Origin: Davidsoniella eucalypti
Lineage: Eukaryota; Ascomycota; Sordariomycetes; Microascales; Ceratocystidaceae
NCBI GenBank assembly: GCA_004009845.1
Contig: RMBW01000103.1
Span: 47,738-111,737 of the forward strand
Length of the DNA: 64,000 nucleotides
Direction: 5' to 3'
A program made the position numbers and the translations under genes. Positions 61,086-64,000 of the stretch are shown here, one piece after another; positions within the stretch are counted from its first letter, which is position 1; the number at the start of each line of letters is the position of its first letter. The notes beneath the pieces are model-generated. The model had not been told where the DNA came from, ran no database searches, and saw nothing but the letters and a program-made list of their open reading frames with translations.

Positions 61086-62347
61086 TTACTCCTTCTGAAC
61101 CTTCTCGCCATCTGCAGCCTTGACGGCAAAATTCCAGCCGAAACTATCCTTCACAGTGCCTGTTTGAATGCCCTTGAACATGCCTAGAAGCTTGAGACAC
61201 AGCGGTCCTGCATCTTCGACACTATCGTCCAAGAAAGTAATCGTCTCTTCTCCGTCCTTGATTGACGATACATTCGAGAATCCTCGTGTAATCACCGCCC
61301 GGTCATCGTCCTTGGGAATGCGCCGCGTGATCGACCGAATCGGCACCAACGACGCTGCCGTGCCAGCCGCAAAAACTTCGCTGAACTGCGGGATTTCCGT
61401 GTACTTCACAGTACGCTTCTCGACCTCCCAGCCCAGGCTGCGCCCAATCTGTTGAATCGAGTCACTGGTCACACTATCGATGACTTGGTGTGAGTCGGGA
61501 ACCACCAGCGTGGTCTTACCGCCGACGACTTTGACGGCAATGAATCCCGATGTGCTAAACTCATCGATTTCCGTATGAGTCTTGCTGTCCAGGTGCAATG
61601 TGATACCATATCCTTCCACCCGTGCACTATCGCTGTGTATCAGCACCGGCGCATAGTTTCCGCCTACCTTGGCCGCGCCCACGCCGTTTGGTGCCGTCCG
61701 GTCAAAGTCATTGAGGATCAGACACTTGACCGGGTGCACGCCGTGATACACACCCGTCGGCATGGCATACACGGCAAACGTGTACTCATCCGGTGGCTGC
61801 AGCGCCAGTTGCGCCGAGGACCCGAACAATATCGGACGTACATACATGGACGCTCCAGTGGCGTGAGGCGGCACAAATTCAGCGTTCAGCGAGACAACTG
61901 CGAGGACAGCCTCGATGAACATTTCTTCGGGTACTAGTGGCATAGACACTACGGCTGCCGACTTCTGAAGCCGCAGAGCGTTCTTGTTGGGCCTGAAAAC
62001 GGACACCGTGCCGTCGCCCGGTCCACGGAAGGCCTTTAGTCCTTCATAGGCCTGCTGGCCGTAGTTTAGGGCCGGCGCCATGCCATGAAGTCGGATATAT
62101 GGGTCGGTTACGAACTTCAACGGGGACCAAGTGCCGGTGCTAGCGGAGTAGGTTGACTCGATATGGCCATTAACTGCACAGATGATAGCAGAAGCAAAGT
62201 CAGTAGTCATGTCGAGTGTATAAGCTGCTTAATGAATTCAGAGTTATAGATACAAGTCCACCATTGCAAGTACATACCTTCACGAACCTTGAAGCCAACA
62301 TTACTCCAGTCAATGGAGGTCGTAGGTGGTGGAGGGAAGACAGCCAT
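61086..62347 (-). CDS. Branched-chain amino acid aminotransferase
   Basis: PLP-dependent fold-type IV enzyme that interconverts Leu, Ile and Val with their 2-oxo acids. Exon 1 is 62347-62278 and exon 2 is 62173-61086, with a 104-base GTATGT...CAG intron between VRE and NGHIES; 385 residues. The start MAVFPPPPTTSIDWSNVGFK has no mitochondrial presequence, so cytosolic action is likely. Family hallmarks are NYGQQAYEGLKAFR, MYVRPILFGSS, AAKVGGNYAP with the Schiff-base Lys at about 192, and EVFAAGTAASLVPI. All key segments are intact. A TGAGTCA site lies about 315 bases upstream. In fungi several paralogues exist, so which BAT this is cannot be told. Confidence 0.94.
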
Positions 62348-63222
62348 TGTTAGGGATCAAGGCACTTTTAGGGTTGAACAAATGGTGGAAATATTATATT
62401 TGTTAGTTGACAGTAGTTCTTGATGGTGAACAAGATGAAGAAAGTCAAACAACAATAGATGTGGTGAATGATAAAGGAAGTCTTCAAGTCTCCGAGAATC
62501 GCACAAACCTTTATAGCCTATTTATACATGCCTAGAGGGGGGAATCACTTAAAAAATAAATGAATAAAAACAAAAATAAACATTTACCCAATTGGCACAA
62601 CCTTCCTCACTTGTTCGATGTGTTGCTTTCCTCTTGATTCGACCAAAAGGCCAAATGTTTTGAGTCATTTCCTTTCCGTCCCGGGGCCGCATCAATGAAA
62701 TGATATCAACTATGACAATATTTGAGTCTCACTTGCCACCTTGAGGTAAATTGCAGTCATACCACCGTATCATAGGTCTATCATCGCACCTTGACAATGG
62801 CAAGGGATTCTGTTATAATTAGTTCTAAATGGTAGAAATACTTTTGTATTTAAATCAAGACGAAGGTTTTTTTTTCTTGAAAATTAGGAGAAATTTACTG
62901 TACTCTTCTGGGTATCTTAGGGTTACAATTGATTTATACATGTGTGATACATGCAGGTAGTTCTTGACCTTTTGTTTTCTACCTCCTGAAAGCCACTCTT
63001 CAAAATCTGCCCATAAATGGCCTCTTTTATCCCCCAGTTTCAAGTAACAAAGATGGATAGTGTGTACACATATATATAGAAATTAACATTCATTATTGTG
63101 TACCAACCTCCTGCTTATGAATAGCTTCTACGGTCCAAAAAGAAAGACTAAAAAATGTGTATAAGGAAGTTAACGATTCAATATCTCAATAAAACTCAAA
63201 TCCAGCACCACCACAATCACAA
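62348..63222. other. Intergenic: aminotransferase promoter
   Basis: About 870 bases. The left part is the promoter and leader of the branched-chain aminotransferase. The rest is AT-rich and without a gene; the minus-strand frame 62855-63043 is unrecognised. Confidence 0.45.
62661..62667. promoter_or_regulatory. Gcn4/CpcA-type site TGAGTCA
   Basis: A perfect TGAGTCA, the binding word of Gcn4/CPC1/CpcA bZIP regulators of general amino-acid control, lies about 315 bases upstream of the branched-chain aminotransferase start. Amino-acid biosynthetic genes are the known targets, so the placement makes sense. Binding is inferred. Confidence 0.55.
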
Positions 63223-63900
63223 TGGCTCGCGGCAAAGAACTTTCACCTGAACTACGAGCTCGAATTTGCGAGTTTCGAGGACAAGGATTTAAATATCGTC
63301 AAATTCATGATGCATTTCCTGCACTCAGCCTCTCTACTCCGAAAAAGACCCTGATGACAATCGCAGCCGTCCACGATCGGGCCAGCCAAGAAAAATAACA
63401 GCCGAACAACGAGATAAAGTACACAACATATTAAAACATGAATCCCCATATATCACAACGCGACCTGTTAAATTCTATTGGATACCTGCTCCCTTCGGAC
63501 TCTTCAATATACCATAAGAGAAATAGACAGGAAGAAAGAAGCGGGCACAACGACGGAGAGGTCTTCTTGCGGGTCGCCTCGCAAGGTAACGACATGAATG
63601 GGCTCTGATAACGTCGATTGAGAGCGTGTTGAATGGAGCGGCGAGTGTCAAGTCGTACGAGGTATTGGTGTCGTTGTAAATGGACTTCCCTGAATCCTAC
63701 GATGCCTTCAACACATTCTAAGACAAAGCGTAGTTTTAGCTTTGATACTTGCTTTAAAAGGGCGGATCTGGTGAATAAACGGACGGGCGCTGATATAGCG
63801 AAGATTCAATACCATACACATATTACCAGCCTGACTACATCACATCGTCATACCAAATCTGCCTCCTGGTACATAAGCCATCTGCATCAGTATGGAACTC
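63223..63900 (+). mobile_element. Decayed Tc1/mariner-type transposase
   Basis: Starts with an intact N-terminal helix-turn-helix peptide, MARGKELSPELRARICEFRG, then loses frame. A second frame gives DDNRSRPRSGQPRKITAEQR and DKVHNILKHESPYITTRDLLNS. A third has YTIREIDRKK, and further on WSGECQVVRGIGVV stands where the catalytic WSDE-type motif is expected. This is the layout of fungal Tc1/mariner transposases, broken by at least three frameshifts and several stops. The catalytic Asp appears replaced (WSGE). No terminal inverted repeats were identified; the element may run off the right edge. Confidence 0.75.
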
Positions 63901-64000
63901 GTTAGACACCAGGCCTTTGTTTGACCCGTAGTTAATCTGATAGGTTCAATAAGTAGACATATCGAGATATTTGCTATATTTTATGGAAGATTAGGACAGG

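Noticed and set aside
1..64000. CRISPR array, bacterial operon or prophage signals
   Set aside because: The window is fungal nuclear DNA with spliceosomal introns; no spaced direct-repeat array was seen.

Overview
This window is nuclear DNA of a filamentous ascomycete (Pezizomycotina). The evidence is short introns with GTAAGT/GTATGT donors and CTAAC/CTGAC-like branch sites, a Zn2Cys6 regulator of the fungal type, a STRIPAK subunit of the HAM-2/PRO22 type, a fungal LolT/Egt2-like aminotransferase and a 56-residue ribosomal protein S29. I cannot fix the class or genus from sequence alone. Gene models were built by hand-splicing open frames at consensus sites, so each intron is a prediction.

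Layout. Positions 1-11.2 kb are a gene-poor stretch with pyrimidine tracts, microsatellites and one copy of a dispersed repeat. Positions 11.25-18.9 kb hold three genes: a six-exon PfkB sugar kinase (-), an NAD kinase (+) divergent from it across a 0.7 kb promoter, and a Zn2Cys6 transcription factor (-) convergent with the NAD kinase. Positions 18.9-23.6 kb are empty apart from a second copy of the same repeat. Positions 23.6-27.7 kb carry a small membrane protein (+), an unrecognised basic protein (-) and a PLP aminotransferase (+). Positions 27.8-32 kb have LINE-like 3' ends and no clear gene. A rhomboid protease lies at 32.1-33.9 kb. At 34.3-35.6 kb there is a kinase-like pseudogene broken only by in-frame stops, as expected from RIP. 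The STRIPAK subunit follows at 37.2-40.5 kb and a secreted Ser/Thr-rich CBM19-like protein with frame problems at 41.2-43.2 kb. Positions 43.4-46.1 kb look accessory: a LINE-like tail, a PD-(D/E)XK-like hypothetical gene and a decayed gene.

Positions 46.9-54.2 kb are a housekeeping block: ribosomal protein S29, mitochondrial EF-Tu and the DNA polymerase delta catalytic subunit. An ankyrin-repeat fragment, a CSC1-type stress-gated channel and a branched-chain aminotransferase follow. A decayed Tc1/mariner transposase is at the right edge.

The genes do not form one pathway. Core genes (replication, translation, NADP supply, amino-acid metabolism, hyphal-fusion signalling) are separated by repeat-bearing, AT-rich accessory islands where transposon fossils and broken genes collect. 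I found no new defence or biosynthetic system. The most interesting items are the stop-only kinase-like pseudogene, the frame-offset cell-wall gene, the LINE tails and the dispersed repeat.
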